Shown: positions 34,771 through 43,992, counted from the first letter of the stretch. The stretch: DNA of 64,000 nt from an uncultured Acidobacteriaceae bacterium (GCA_937879855.1 CALFMO010000050.1:124001-188000); one strand, 5' to 3'. Translations and numbers: made by a program. Notes: generated by a model not told the origin, from the sequence alone.

Positions 34771-36024
34771 CTACTTCTTTTTCTTTTCTTTCTCGTCAGG
34801 CAGTTCTCCTAGAAAATGTTGCACCGTCGCCGCGACGGTGAATTGACGGCCGCCTCGCTCGAGGGTCAAATTGCGCTGCTGGCCAGGGGTTCCACGGAGC
34901 ATGTTCCAAACCTGTCCCACGGTCGAGCCTTGAACGGGGATGCTGTTGACAGCGATGAGGCGGTCCCCCGGCTGAACGCCATCCGCACCTTGCGGAACCG
35001 ACGGCTTTCCTTCGAAATCCGCAACCCCGAGGATGGTAAACCGGCCGTCGTCCTCCGGGCGCAGGGTGAGTCCGATGAGATCGAAGTCGGGAAAGTTGAA
35101 CATGCGGCCGAATTCGAAGTAGACCGTCGAGTGCGCGTAGTCGAACCCGACGCGATAGTTGAGCAAGGCATTCGATCCCATAAGGCCGGCGGTCGGGACA
35201 CCCGCGCGCTTGGTGAAGTAGTCCATCCGGTCTTTGGGGAAGTCGACAACAACAACGTTGGCAAGGAAGAGCGGCCCGTACTGCACGCGGTCGAGTCGCA
35301 TCACCTTCCACTTCGGTTCTTCGTCGAGGCCCCACATGTTGGCCGAGCCGACCGCGCCCGTCATGTGCGGCCAATCAGGATGGGCGGCGGCAAGCCGATC
35401 GAATACCTCCTCGGAAAGAAAGCTGATGCTGGCGCCTATGTCGAGAGCGAGATTGTATTTTTTATTTTCAATTTGCGTCGGAACCTGGATCAGGCCGTTG
35501 TCCGCGTTGACCTGGACCTTGGCGCTCGGTCCTCGAAATGGAATCGTTCCGGGGAGGCCGATGGAAAACTTGTGGCCGGGAAAGTCAATCAGCACGTCAT
35601 AGTGGCGCAGGATGCTGGCGGGCACAGTGATCTCGGCGTTCATGCCCGGTGCCAGCACTGCGGCCGCATTTACGGGCTTCAGCGGAACTTTTGCTTGCTT
35701 GATGCTGGTGAGAGGGATCGTCATCCCGCCAACGGTTATCTCCGGTGGTGGAGGGGCCGAACATTCCTTGTCGCCGCAAGTGACTGCGAGCCCCAACAGC
35801 GTCGCCAAGCGGCGGGAGAGGTAGAGATCCGGGTTGCCGTTATCCACCCATGCGTGGACGCGCTCGGTCGCGCCGTTGGGGAGTGTGAGATCGGCGTTGA
35901 TGACCACGCGATTGTGGTCGATGGTGGCGGGGACCGTTACGGATTTTGGCTCGGGCTGGGGAGTTGGATTAGCTTGGGCAAAGGACATCGCGAACAGCGT
36001 GGAGATTGCGATACAAAACTTCAT
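34771..36024 (-). CDS. Secreted retropepsin-like aspartic protease with PDZ domain
   Basis: After a short signal peptide (about 1-18) the 417-residue protein has two retropepsin-like half-repeats. The first has WVDNGNPDL (Asp61) and the second has LALDIGASISFLS (Asp195). A PDZ domain follows at about 325-400 (GVQPGDRLIAVNSIPVQG). The tail is Lys-rich (DEKEKKKK). The site triads are D-N-G and D-I-G rather than D-T/S-G, so activity is not certain. The start at 36024 begins the signal peptide; no ribosome site is obvious. Confidence 0.85.
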   Translation of the reverse strand: MKFCIAISTLFAMSFAQANPTPQPEPKSVTVPATIDHNRVVINADLTLPNGATERVHAWVDNGNPDLYLSRRLATLLGLAVTCGDKECSAPPPPEITVGGMTIPLTSIKQAKVPLKPVNAAAVLAPGMNAEITVPASILRHYDVLIDFPGHKFSIGLPGTIPFRGPSAKVQVNADNGLIQVPTQIENKKYNLALDIGASISFLSEEVFDRLAAAHPDWPHMTGAVGSANMWGLDEEPKWKVMRLDRVQYGPLFLANVVVVDFPKDRMDYFTKRAGVPTAGLMGSNALLNYRVGFDYAHSTVYFEFGRMFNFPDFDLIGLTLRPEDDGRFTILGVADFEGKPSVPQGADGVQPGDRLIAVNSIPVQGSTVGQVWNMLRGTPGQQRNLTLERGGRQFTVAATVQHFLGELPDEKEKKKK

Positions 36025-36249
36025 GTCGAAATTGTAGCGCCCGCCGGATTGCGGTGGGTCGAGGGCGCGTGCACAGACGAGCAAAAATTTTGACCGCGGA
36101 GGACGCGAAGAGATCGCCGAGTTCGCGGAGAAAATCTTTTGTCGGCCAGGCTAAGTTACGGGCCGTGACTTCAAGTGCAAGATAGCAGGATTTTGCGTCC
36201 TGTATAATCACGGGTTTGACTTGCGGCGCGTGCGCATTCTGGAGGGGGA

Positions 36250-37122
36250 TTGGCACAGGCGGAAATCGGAATCATTGGCGGCAGCGGGTTGTACTCCATG
36301 CCCGGGTTGAGCAAGGTGAAGGAAGTGCGGCTGAAGACGCCGTTTGGCGCGCCTTCCGACGCCTACGTATGTGGTTCGCTGGAAGGGCGCAGAGTGGCGT
36401 TTCTGGCGCGGCATGGACGCGGCCATCGCATTCTGCCCAGCGAACTGAATTTTCGCGCCAACATTCATGGCTTCAAGCAGCTTGGAGTGGAGCGCATCGT
36501 TTCGATCTCTGCGGTGGGTTCGTTGAAGGAAGAGCATAAGCCCCTGGAGTTCGTCATTCCGGATCAATTTTTCGATCGGACGCGCCATCGCGTGGATACT
36601 TTTTTCGGCAACGGTGTGGTCGCGCACATTGCCTTTGCCGAGCCGATATGCGGAGAACTCGCGGGAGTGGTCGAGACGGCGTGCAAGAAAGCCGGTGTAG
36701 TCGGCAAACGCGGTGGTACTTACCTGTGCATGGAAGGGCCGCAGTTTTCCACGAAGGCAGAGTCGAACGTGTATCGCGGTCTGGGCATGGACGTCATCGG
36801 CATGACCAATCTGCAGGAAGCCAAACTGGCGCGCGAGGCGGAACTTTGTTATGTCACGGTCGCAATGGTCACGGACTATGACTGCTGGCATCCGCATCAC
36901 GATTCGGTGACAGTCGATCAAATTGTCGCCGTGCTGCTCAAGAATGCGGAGAACGCCACGAAAGTTGTGCGCGAGACTGTGGCAGCGATGCCACGCGAAC
37001 GTTCGTGTAAGTGCGGCTCGGCGCTTGCCCACGCCATTTTGACGGATCCCAAGAAGATTCCCGCGGCGACGAAGAAGAAGTTGAAGCTAATTCTGGGGAA
37101 ATATGTGAAGAAAAGCGACTAG
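36250..37122 (+). CDS. mtnP: S-methyl-5'-thioadenosine phosphorylase
   Basis: The enzyme splits methylthioadenosine into adenine and methylthioribose-1-phosphate in methionine and purine salvage. The 290-residue sequence has the nucleoside phosphorylase family blocks IGIIGGSGLY, FLARHGRGH, SISAVGSL, CMEGPQFSTKAES and MTNLQEAKLAREAEL. The His and Thr/Ser pattern fits the MTAP branch (PNP type 2). The start is a TTG just after GGAGGGGGA. A PfkB kinase follows after 52 bp on the same strand, suggesting one salvage operon. Confidence 0.92.
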   Translation: MAQAEIGIIGGSGLYSMPGLSKVKEVRLKTPFGAPSDAYVCGSLEGRRVAFLARHGRGHRILPSELNFRANIHGFKQLGVERIVSISAVGSLKEEHKPLEFVIPDQFFDRTRHRVDTFFGNGVVAHIAFAEPICGELAGVVETACKKAGVVGKRGGTYLCMEGPQFSTKAESNVYRGLGMDVIGMTNLQEAKLAREAELCYVTVAMVTDYDCWHPHHDSVTVDQIVAVLLKNAENATKVVRETVAAMPRERSCKCGSALAHAILTDPKKIPAATKKKLKLILGKYVKKSD

Positions 37123-37174
37123 TGGTCAGTAGGTTACTAGCCACTGATCACTGCCTTAAGGACAGGACTTCTGA

Positions 37175-38098
37175 ATGAGTATTCTCGTGGTTGGTTCGGT
37201 TGCGTTTGATGACGTCACGTCGCCGTCGGGTAGCGTCAAGAATATTCTCGGCGGCGCCGCGACTTATTTTTCGCTGGCGGCCAGTTACTTCACAAAAGTG
37301 CGGGTCGTGGCCGTGGTCGGCGAAGATTTTGGCCCCGAGCAGGAGCAAGTCTTCCGCAAGCGCGGTATCGACATCCGCGGGCTGGAACCAGCGAAGGGCA
37401 AGACATTCCGCTGGGGTGGTTCCTACACAGATAACCTTAACGAAGCGAAGACGAATTTCACCGACCTGAATGTTTTTGAGACTTTTCAGCCGCGCATACC
37501 GAAGGAATACGACGACACAGAATTTCTTTTCCTGGCGAATATTCAGCCGACGCTGCAGGCCGACGTGCGGCGCAAGATGAACGGCGTGCGCCTGACCGGT
37601 TGTGACACCATGAATTATTGGATCAAAGGCACCCCGAAAGAACTCCAGGAAACGTTGAAACTCGTAGACGTGCTGCTGATCAACGACACCGAAACGAAGA
37701 TGCTCGCGGGCGAGAGCAATCTGCCGCGGGCCGCACATAGGGTGCTGGCCATGGGCCCGCAGGCGCTGGTCATCAAGCACGGCGAATACGGCGCCACTAT
37801 TTTCTTTCGCGAGGGAGCGTTTGGCATCGGACGCCATCCGTTTCGCGCCCCGGCGCTGCCCATTGAAGAGGTGAAAGATCCGACGGGGGCAGGCGATTCG
37901 TTTGCCGGAGGATTCATGGGCTACCTGGCATCGCAGCAGGAATTGAATCGCGAGGTCCTGAAGCGTGCCCTGTTTTATGGCGGCGTGATGGGATCGTTCG
38001 CAGTCGAGCGTTTCGGCACCGAGCGCCTGCAGTCGTTGAGCCGTGAAGAGATCGATGCGCGCTTTCAGGTCTTTCGTGAACTGACGCACCTCGAGTAG
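37175..38098 (+). CDS. PfkB-family sugar/nucleoside kinase
   Basis: The 307-residue kinase has the PfkB N-terminal GG motif (GGAATYFSLAASYF) and the C-terminal anion-hole and base motif DPTGAGDSFAGGF with catalytic Asp. Its position right after mtnP points to a nucleoside or methylthioribose-related substrate, such as adenosine kinase activity; that is context-based inference. AGGAC precedes the ATG weakly. The next gene starts 31 bp downstream. Confidence 0.88.
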   Translation: MSILVVGSVAFDDVTSPSGSVKNILGGAATYFSLAASYFTKVRVVAVVGEDFGPEQEQVFRKRGIDIRGLEPAKGKTFRWGGSYTDNLNEAKTNFTDLNVFETFQPRIPKEYDDTEFLFLANIQPTLQADVRRKMNGVRLTGCDTMNYWIKGTPKELQETLKLVDVLLINDTETKMLAGESNLPRAAHRVLAMGPQALVIKHGEYGATIFFREGAFGIGRHPFRAPALPIEEVKDPTGAGDSFAGGFMGYLASQQELNREVLKRALFYGGVMGSFAVERFGTERLQSLSREEIDARFQVFRELTHLE

Positions 38099-38129
38099 GC
38101 TGTCCCTGGAAGCCTATCGGCAATCGCGA

Positions 38130-39806
38130 GTGCCCAAGAAAATGCAGAATGCGCGTCCCAGTTCCCGCTGGGACTCTGAGGTCAGGCTGTTGGCCTGGCT
38201 TGCGACCTGCGTTTCCGTCTTTTCATTTCTGTTTTATTTCCAGCGCAGCGAGGTGTTGCTCTATGGCGACGCCGTCGCGCACATCAACATTGCGCGCCGC
38301 GTGTTCGATTCGAAGACTCCCGGGCTGCTGCAGTTGGGGACGGTGTGGCTGCCTCTGCCGCACCTGCTCATGATTCCTTTCCTGATCTCCGATGAAATGT
38401 GGCGGCGGGGGGTCGGGGGTTCGATTCCGTCGATGGTGGCGTATCTGTTTGGCGTCATCGGGATGTTCCGGTTGGTTCGAAGTGTTCTCCCTCCCGGCGT
38501 TGAACCCGACGCCGCCGCGCGCGTTGCCGCGTGGATCGCGGCATTTGTGTACGCGGCGAATCCCAACCTGATTTATCTGCAGACGACTGCAATGGGCGAG
38601 GCGATCTACCTGGCGCTTTTCGTCTGGGCCGTCGTGTACTTCGGCGAGTGGATGTGCCGGGATTCGAGTGCCTTGACGAAATGCGGTTTATGCCTGGCGG
38701 CGGCATGCTTGACGCGCTATGACGGATGGTTTCTCGCGGCGGCGATCACCACAGCGGTTGTATGGTTCAGCGTGCGCTCTGGCACGCAAGACGCTGGTGC
38801 ACCACGGTCGCCGCGAGCAGCACTGGCCAAGTTCGTTTTAATTGCGGCCGCCGCACCGTTGCTATGGCTGGCCTACAACGGAATCGTTTATCGGAATCCG
38901 CTGGAGTTTGCGAACGGGCCTTATTCGGCGAAGGCGATCGAACGGAGATCTCAGAATTCGGGAAGCCCGGGCCATCCGGGCAGTGGCAATCTAGTGCTGG
39001 CAGGTATGTATTTTCTAAAATCGGCGGAGGACAACCTCGGCGAAAATGCATGGTTGCAGCGGACGTGGGTTTTACTTGCGGTTGTGGGCGTGGTGGTTGC
39101 GTCGAGGCTAAAGGTCGACGTAACTCTACCTGGAGAGCTTTCTCCTCGCCCGTGGGCGCCGCTGCTTCTATTGCTTGTTCCACTGCCTTTCTATGCTTTG
39201 TCGGTGGCCTACGGGGGCGTCCCAATTTTTATTCCACAATGGTGGCCCTTCTCGCATTACAACGTGCGATATGGATTGCAGTTGCTGCCGGCTTTCGCGG
39301 CGGCGATGGGGATCATCGTGCATCAAGTCATACGCGCGCAACAGTGGAACCTGCGGCTGCGCGTGGCGTGCGTGGTGGGTGTGTTAGCACTGGTCACCGC
39401 GAGTTACATCTCAATCTGGCGCGACACTCCGGTCTCATTGAAGGAGGCGCAAGTCAACATGCGCACGCGGAATCAGCTTGAAGCGCAAGTCGCGATCTGG
39501 CTTCGAAAGTTGCCTTCCGATTCCACTCTACTGATGTATCTGGGCGACCATGTCGGCGCATTACAGCAAGCCGGGATTCCGCTCAAGCGCGTGATCAATG
39601 AAGGCAATCACCGGGTGTGGAAACAGCCCACTGATCCAGATGGTCTCTGGGAACGTGCTCTAGCGGACCCCGCGCGTTATGCCGATTATGTAGTTGCGTT
39701 CGAAGGCGACAGCGTCTGGCAAGCTGTACAGCCGCGGCATTTGCAAGCCTTAGTGGAAATTCACGTTACAGGACAAGCGCGCGCTGTCCTCTACCGCGTG
39801 CGGTAA
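38130..39806 (+). CDS. Multi-pass membrane protein, GT-C glycosyltransferase-like
   Basis: The 558-residue protein has about ten hydrophobic segments. An early extracytoplasmic loop YGDAVAHINIARRVFD after the first helix matches the position of the acidic catalytic loop in GT-C (GT39/ArnT-like) transferases, which use polyprenyl-phosphate sugars. The C-terminal 150 residues are soluble (IWLRKLPSDSTLLMYLGDHV...). The GTG at 38130 is the longest start; an ATG four codons later is equally possible. The acceptor is unknown. Confidence 0.75.
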   Translation: MPKKMQNARPSSRWDSEVRLLAWLATCVSVFSFLFYFQRSEVLLYGDAVAHINIARRVFDSKTPGLLQLGTVWLPLPHLLMIPFLISDEMWRRGVGGSIPSMVAYLFGVIGMFRLVRSVLPPGVEPDAAARVAAWIAAFVYAANPNLIYLQTTAMGEAIYLALFVWAVVYFGEWMCRDSSALTKCGLCLAAACLTRYDGWFLAAAITTAVVWFSVRSGTQDAGAPRSPRAALAKFVLIAAAAPLLWLAYNGIVYRNPLEFANGPYSAKAIERRSQNSGSPGHPGSGNLVLAGMYFLKSAEDNLGENAWLQRTWVLLAVVGVVVASRLKVDVTLPGELSPRPWAPLLLLLVPLPFYALSVAYGGVPIFIPQWWPFSHYNVRYGLQLLPAFAAAMGIIVHQVIRAQQWNLRLRVACVVGVLALVTASYISIWRDTPVSLKEAQVNMRTRNQLEAQVAIWLRKLPSDSTLLMYLGDHVGALQQAGIPLKRVINEGNHRVWKQPTDPDGLWERALADPARYADYVVAFEGDSVWQAVQPRHLQALVEIHVTGQARAVLYRVR

Positions 39807-39885
39807 TCAGGCAGGTAACGCGGCAGCCCGCAGGTCGGATGATAAAATCCGCATCGAAGCTTGGTTCGTGCAGGTGCGCGACACG

Positions 39886-40590
39886 ATGACCTGGCAACAT
39901 TTTGTCAATTTGCTGCACGGGGAAATGGCGAGCGGAGTGGTTGGCAGTTCGCTCACGCGCGTGGTATTGGCAGCGATTCTTGGCGGCCTGATCGGACTGG
40001 AGCGGGAGTTCAAGCACCGGGCAGCCGGCTTGCGCACGAATATGTTTATTTGTTTCGGCGCGGCCATGTTCACCTTGCTTTCCGAGAGGCTTGCGGGTGT
40101 GCCCTCAGACGCGGCCAGAATTGCCGCGCAAATTATTCCGGGCATCGGCTTCATCGGTGCGGGCTCGATTCTGCACACTCGCGGTCTGACCACCGGCTTG
40201 ACAACAGCAGCCACTCTCTTCGTAGTCGCATCGGTGGGAATGGCCGCGGGTGGCGGTCTTTACTTGACCGCGGTGTTCGCCACCGGCCTGGTGCTGCTGG
40301 CATTATTTTTTCTGGGGCACATGGAAGAAACTTTCAACATCAAGCTGTTGATGAACAGTTACGAGGTGACCGGGGCCAGCGTCGAAGAAATCAGCACCGA
40401 GATCAACCGCATTCTGGAAAGTCGCCACCGCCTGATGAAGAACGTCTGCAGCGGGAACACGGACCAGCACGTCCGCTTGCAATTCGATGTGGAGGGCTGC
40501 AGCCGCGATCAGAAAGAATTACTGCAGCAATTAAAAGCCTCGAAAATACTGCTCAGCGCGACCTCGCTTGGGCGGGTGGACCACGAGTGA
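39886..40590 (+). CDS. MgtC/SapB-family inner-membrane protein
   Basis: The protein (234 residues from the ATG at 39886) has the MgtC membrane domain: LGGLIGLEREFKHRAAGLRT, CFGAAMFTLLS, IIPGIGFIGAGSIL and GLTTGLTTAATLFVVASVGMA. A cytosolic ACT-like C-terminal domain starts near 165. MgtC proteins are linked to Mg2+ homeostasis and interact with ATP synthase in pathogens; the role in soil bacteria is open. A GTG 18 bp upstream is an alternative start. Its TGA overlaps the GTG of dapF. Confidence 0.88.
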   Translation: MTWQHFVNLLHGEMASGVVGSSLTRVVLAAILGGLIGLEREFKHRAAGLRTNMFICFGAAMFTLLSERLAGVPSDAARIAAQIIPGIGFIGAGSILHTRGLTTGLTTAATLFVVASVGMAAGGGLYLTAVFATGLVLLALFFLGHMEETFNIKLLMNSYEVTGASVEEISTEINRILESRHRLMKNVCSGNTDQHVRLQFDVEGCSRDQKELLQQLKASKILLSATSLGRVDHE

Positions 40591-41393
40591 GCTCGGGCGT
40601 GCGCACAATTCCCTTCGTGAAGGCCAGCGCCTGCGGGAATGATTTCTTATTGATCGATTTTTCACTGGCTCCGAGCGAGGCAGACATTCACATTTTTACG
40701 CAGCGCATCTGCGATCGCCATGAAGGCGTGGGCGCGGACGGCGTAGAGTGGATGGTGCCCCATCGTTCCGCAGATGTCGAAATCCGGCTGATCAACGGCG
40801 ATGGTTCTGAAGCGGAGATTTCCGGCAACGGCACCCGCTGTGTCGCTGCATACTTGTGCGCGGAGCAGGGGAAAGAGAAGATTACGATCCAAACCGGGGC
40901 AGGTCTGAAGACTTGCACCCTGACTTCGCGCAGCGATTGGGAGTACGAGTTTGAAATTGAAATGGGTGAAGCTGTGGTCGACAAGGAACTCTCGGTGAAG
41001 ACGCGCAGCGGGGAAGTGCGAGGGATTCCGGTGTCGATGGGCAATCCTCACTATGTCGTCTTTGTTCCTGAGTTTGCGGCGGACTGGCAGGCACGGGCGG
41101 CAGAAATCCAGCGCAGTCCGCAATTCCAACACGGTGTGAACGTTGAATTCGTTGCGGTCGATGGCAAGCACGATCTGCGAGCGCGGTTTTTTGAGCGTGG
41201 CGCTGGGGAAACGCAAAGTTCCGGCACTGGCAGTTGCGCGTCCGCGGCGGCGGCGATGGTGACGGGGCGGGCGGATTCTCCCGTTAAAATCCACGCCCCG
41301 GGCGGCACTCAAACGGTACGTACGGAAAACAAAACGATTTTTTTGCGCGGTCCGGCGCGGCTGGTCTGCCGGGGAGACTTCTTTCTGAGTTGA
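40587..41393 (+). CDS. dapF: Diaminopimelate epimerase-like protein lacking both catalytic cysteines
   Basis: DapF interconverts LL- and meso-diaminopimelate for lysine and peptidoglycan. The 268 residues keep the family frame: CGNDFLLIDF, RLINGDGSEAE, GNGTRC, MGNPHYV and FFERGAGETQ. However, the two positions that are catalytic Cys in typical enzymes (xCGNGxR and xCGxG) are Ser79 (ISGNGTRC) and Ser212 (SSGTGSC). Cys occurs nearby at 16 (ACGNDF), 83 and 216. It could be an active variant, a different epimerase or isomerase, or inactive. The GTG start overlaps the MgtC stop; a second GTG lies 12 bp on. Confidence 0.82.
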   Translation: MSSGVRTIPFVKASACGNDFLLIDFSLAPSEADIHIFTQRICDRHEGVGADGVEWMVPHRSADVEIRLINGDGSEAEISGNGTRCVAAYLCAEQGKEKITIQTGAGLKTCTLTSRSDWEYEFEIEMGEAVVDKELSVKTRSGEVRGIPVSMGNPHYVVFVPEFAADWQARAAEIQRSPQFQHGVNVEFVAVDGKHDLRARFFERGAGETQSSGTGSCASAAAAMVTGRADSPVKIHAPGGTQTVRTENKTIFLRGPARLVCRGDFFLS

Positions 41394-41452
41394 ATTAAGG
41401 ATGAGAACGATCGACAGATGTGTTCCCGCGCCGCCGCTGTAAGAACGTGCAT

Positions 41453-41489
41453 AGGTCCTTCGCGGCAAAGAGCGCCGCTCAGGATGACA
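41453..41489. repeat. Partial TCCTTCG...GCTCAGGATGACA arm
   Basis: The stretch matches the outer part of the arms of the 228-bp element at 32274-32501, with an internal GCGGC / GCCGC palindrome. Only one arm is present, downstream of dapF. Confidence 0.55.
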
Positions 41490-41570
41490 AGTTTTGATTT
41501 AGCTGAAAGCTGATGGCTGAGAGCTGACGGCTAATTCGAGTTGCTTCGTCTGTCGCTGCAGCCTTGGACC

Positions 41571-42518
41571 ATGTCTCCTTCGAGCCGTCAACTCGTGAAA
41601 GCTCCCGCCCTTCGACCCGGCGATACCGTAGGCATCGTTGCGCCCGCCAGCAACATCAAGCGGACTGAATTGGATGCCGGTTGCGAAGCCTTGCAGCGTG
41701 CGGGATACCGGCCGTTTTATTTCGATTCGATTCTGGAGCAGGATCTTTATTTTGCTGGATCAGCAGAGCGAAGAGCGCGCGAGCTTGAAGAAATGTTTGT
41801 GCGTGACGATGTGCGAGCGATCGTGTGTGCGCGCGGTGGCTATGGCGCGAACTATCTGCTGCGCGAACTTGACCTGGAAAAGATCAGGGAGCGTCCAAAG
41901 ATTTTTGTCGGCTACAGCGATGTCACCACACTACTGACGCATTTTGTAGATGCCGCTGGCTTCGTCACTTTCCACGGACCGATGGCGGCAAAGGACTGGT
42001 CACATCAAGACGGTGTCGAGTTCGGCTCTTGGCAGGCGGCCATGTCGGGGCTGATGCCCTGGGACGTGGCTCTGGGCGCGGGAGTCAGCGGCTTGGTCGA
42101 GGGCGACGGCGAAGGAGTCTTATATGGCGGATGCCTGTCGATCCTGGTCGCCTCGCTGGGCACGCCCTATGCAATCAAGACGGCGGGCACGATTTTGTTC
42201 TTTGAGGATCTTGCCGCCAAGCCTTACCAGATCGACCGCATGCTGATGCAACTGAAACTCGGAGGACAACTCGACGCGGTGCGCGGCATCGTCTTTGGAG
42301 AAATGGTCGACTGCGTGCAGAACGCGGCTCAACCTTACACTCTCCAAGAAGTAGTGACTCGAATTGTCGGAGGCCTGGGAGTGCCCGTTGCCTACGGTGT
42401 GCGCTCGGGGCATGTTACGTCGAGGAACATCACACTTCCGTTTGGAGTTCGAGCAAAATTGACGGTGCGAGGCGGACAGGTCGCGTTGAAGATATTGGAA
42501 GCAGCGGTTACATCTTGA
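41571..42518 (+). CDS. ldcA: LD-carboxypeptidase (peptidase S66)
   Basis: LdcA-type enzymes trim the terminal D-Ala from murein tetrapeptides in the cytosol during recycling. The 315-residue protein has the S66 landmarks: PGDTVGIVAPAS, CARGGYGANYLL, the Ser nucleophile (about 116) in GYSDVTTLL, Glu in LFFEDLAAKPYQ and His in GVRSGHVTSRN. The ATG at 41571 was taken in place of a TTG ten codons upstream. Mpl starts 34 bp downstream, which ties it to murein-peptide reuse. Confidence 0.92.
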   Translation: MSPSSRQLVKAPALRPGDTVGIVAPASNIKRTELDAGCEALQRAGYRPFYFDSILEQDLYFAGSAERRARELEEMFVRDDVRAIVCARGGYGANYLLRELDLEKIRERPKIFVGYSDVTTLLTHFVDAAGFVTFHGPMAAKDWSHQDGVEFGSWQAAMSGLMPWDVALGAGVSGLVEGDGEGVLYGGCLSILVASLGTPYAIKTAGTILFFEDLAAKPYQIDRMLMQLKLGGQLDAVRGIVFGEMVDCVQNAAQPYTLQEVVTRIVGGLGVPVAYGVRSGHVTSRNITLPFGVRAKLTVRGGQVALKILEAAVTS

Positions 42519-42552
42519 GCGGACGGTTGGAGATCCTCGAATCGCAGACGAA

Positions 42553-43992
42553 ATGAATCAGAAAAAACATATTCACCTGATTGGCATATGTGGCACGGCG
42601 ATGGCGTCGCTGGCAGGAATGCTGAAGCTGCGTGGGTTTCACGTGACGGGCTCCGACGCCGCTGCATATCCCCCGATGTCGGACTTTTTGCGCGGGTTGG
42701 ATATTCCCGTGGCGCAGCCATTCGATGCCAAGAATCTTGATCCCAGGCCCGATCTGGTGGTGGTGGGCAATGCGATGTCCAGAGGGAACGTGGAACTGGA
42801 GCACGTGCTCGACCAGCGTATTCCGTTCTGTTCTTTGCCGCAGTTGTTGCACGACGAATTTCTTCGCGGCAAAGAAGTGCTGGTCGTGGCTGGAACGCAC
42901 GGGAAGACTACAACAACGTCGATGCTCGCTTGGATCTTCGACTCCGCGGGACTCGAACCGTCTTTCCTTATTGGCGGCATCGCGGAAAATTTTGGTTCGA
43001 GCTTTCATCTCGGCGCGGGAAAGCATTTCATTCTGGAGGGCGATGAGTACGACACGGCTTTCTTCGATAAGGGGCCGAAGTTCCTGCACTACTTTCCTGA
43101 CGCGGTAATCCTCACCTCGGTCGAGTTTGATCACGCCGACATTTACAAAGATCTTGATGCTGTGGAGACCGCGTTCAAGCGGCTGGTAAACCTGATCCCG
43201 CGCCGGGGAAGAATCGTAGCCTTCGACGGCGTTGTTGGCGATGCGGCCGAAAGTCCAAGCCTGGAGCGCTGTTTGGCGAAGGCATTCTGCCCGGTGGAAC
43301 GCTACGGCGCCGGGCCCCATGCGAACTGGAAGGTCACGAACCTGCGCCTTGAGCCTACGCGCACTTCCTGGACCGTGCTGCATGACGATAAGCCCTGGGC
43401 CGATCTCGAGTTTGCGCTGGGCGGCGAGTACAACGTGTGGAATGCGACCGCTGCGGCAGCTTTGGCGGCGTCGTGTGAGATTCCGAAAGATGCGATCGCC
43501 GCAGCACTGAAAACTTTCAAGAGCGTGAAACGAAGACTCGAGGTGAAGGCGCAGGTGAACGGCATCACCATCATCGACGACTTCGCGCACCATCCCACGG
43601 CCATTGCGGGAACGCTGAAAGCGCTGCGGGCGCGCTATCCCGGCGCGCGGCTGTGGGCAATTCTGGAGCCGCGCTCGAACACGCTGCGTCGCCGGGTCTT
43701 GCAAAACGACTTGGCGCGCAGCCTGTCTGAAGCCGATGAAGTGATCGTGGCAGGCGTGTTCCGTTCGGAAGCTGTTCCGGAAAACGAGCGCCTGGAGTTG
43801 TCCGCCCTCGCCGCAGAGATTGGGCGCAACGGCCGGCAGGCGCGCCTTCTGCAAGATGCGGACGCTATCGTGCAGACCGCCGCTCCAGAGATGCGCAGCG
43901 GCGATGTGGTCGCGATCCTCTCCAATGGTGGGTTCGGTGGAATCTACGAAAAGCTGCCGGCGCGCCTGCGGGAACTGGCGGGGAAGCGATGA
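42553..43992 (+). CDS. mpl: UDP-MurNAc:L-Ala-gamma-D-Glu-meso-DAP ligase
   Basis: Mpl attaches recycled murein peptide to UDP-MurNAc. The 479-residue Mur ligase has GICGTAMASLAGML at the N-terminal Rossmann fold, the P-loop GTHGKTTTTSM (114-124), the Mpl-type EGDEYDTAFFDKGPKFLHY, HADIYKD and the C-terminal DDFAHHPTAI with EPRSNTLRR. The latter pattern separates it from MurC. It follows the LD-carboxypeptidase, and its stop overlaps the M61 start (ATGA). The pair supplies and consumes tripeptide, a coherent recycling unit. Confidence 0.94.
   Translation: MNQKKHIHLIGICGTAMASLAGMLKLRGFHVTGSDAAAYPPMSDFLRGLDIPVAQPFDAKNLDPRPDLVVVGNAMSRGNVELEHVLDQRIPFCSLPQLLHDEFLRGKEVLVVAGTHGKTTTTSMLAWIFDSAGLEPSFLIGGIAENFGSSFHLGAGKHFILEGDEYDTAFFDKGPKFLHYFPDAVILTSVEFDHADIYKDLDAVETAFKRLVNLIPRRGRIVAFDGVVGDAAESPSLERCLAKAFCPVERYGAGPHANWKVTNLRLEPTRTSWTVLHDDKPWADLEFALGGEYNVWNATAAAALAASCEIPKDAIAAALKTFKSVKRRLEVKAQVNGITIIDDFAHHPTAIAGTLKALRARYPGARLWAILEPRSNTLRRRVLQNDLARSLSEADEVIVAGVFRSEAVPENERLELSALAAEIGRNGRQARLLQDADAIVQTAAPEMRSGDVVAILSNGGFGGIYEKLPARLRELAGKR

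Noticed and set aside
34816..36093. Plus-strand ORF (425 codons)
   Set aside because: Antisense to the PDZ aspartic protease, which has a signal peptide and recognisable domains.
36025..36249. Possible SAM riboswitch upstream of mtnP
   Set aside because: I looked for the conserved riboswitch core pairing and did not see it; the stretch holds only a degenerate spacer repeat.
38415..38435. tRNA T-arm-like GGGTTCGATTCC
   Set aside because: Lies inside the GT-C-like coding frame and has no matching acceptor or anticodon stem around it.
39861..41393. A 510-codon frame that would fuse an Arg-rich region to DapF
   Set aside because: The first half is a shadow of the MgtC-like gene; DapF similarity begins at about 40600, and a GTG overlaps the MgtC stop.
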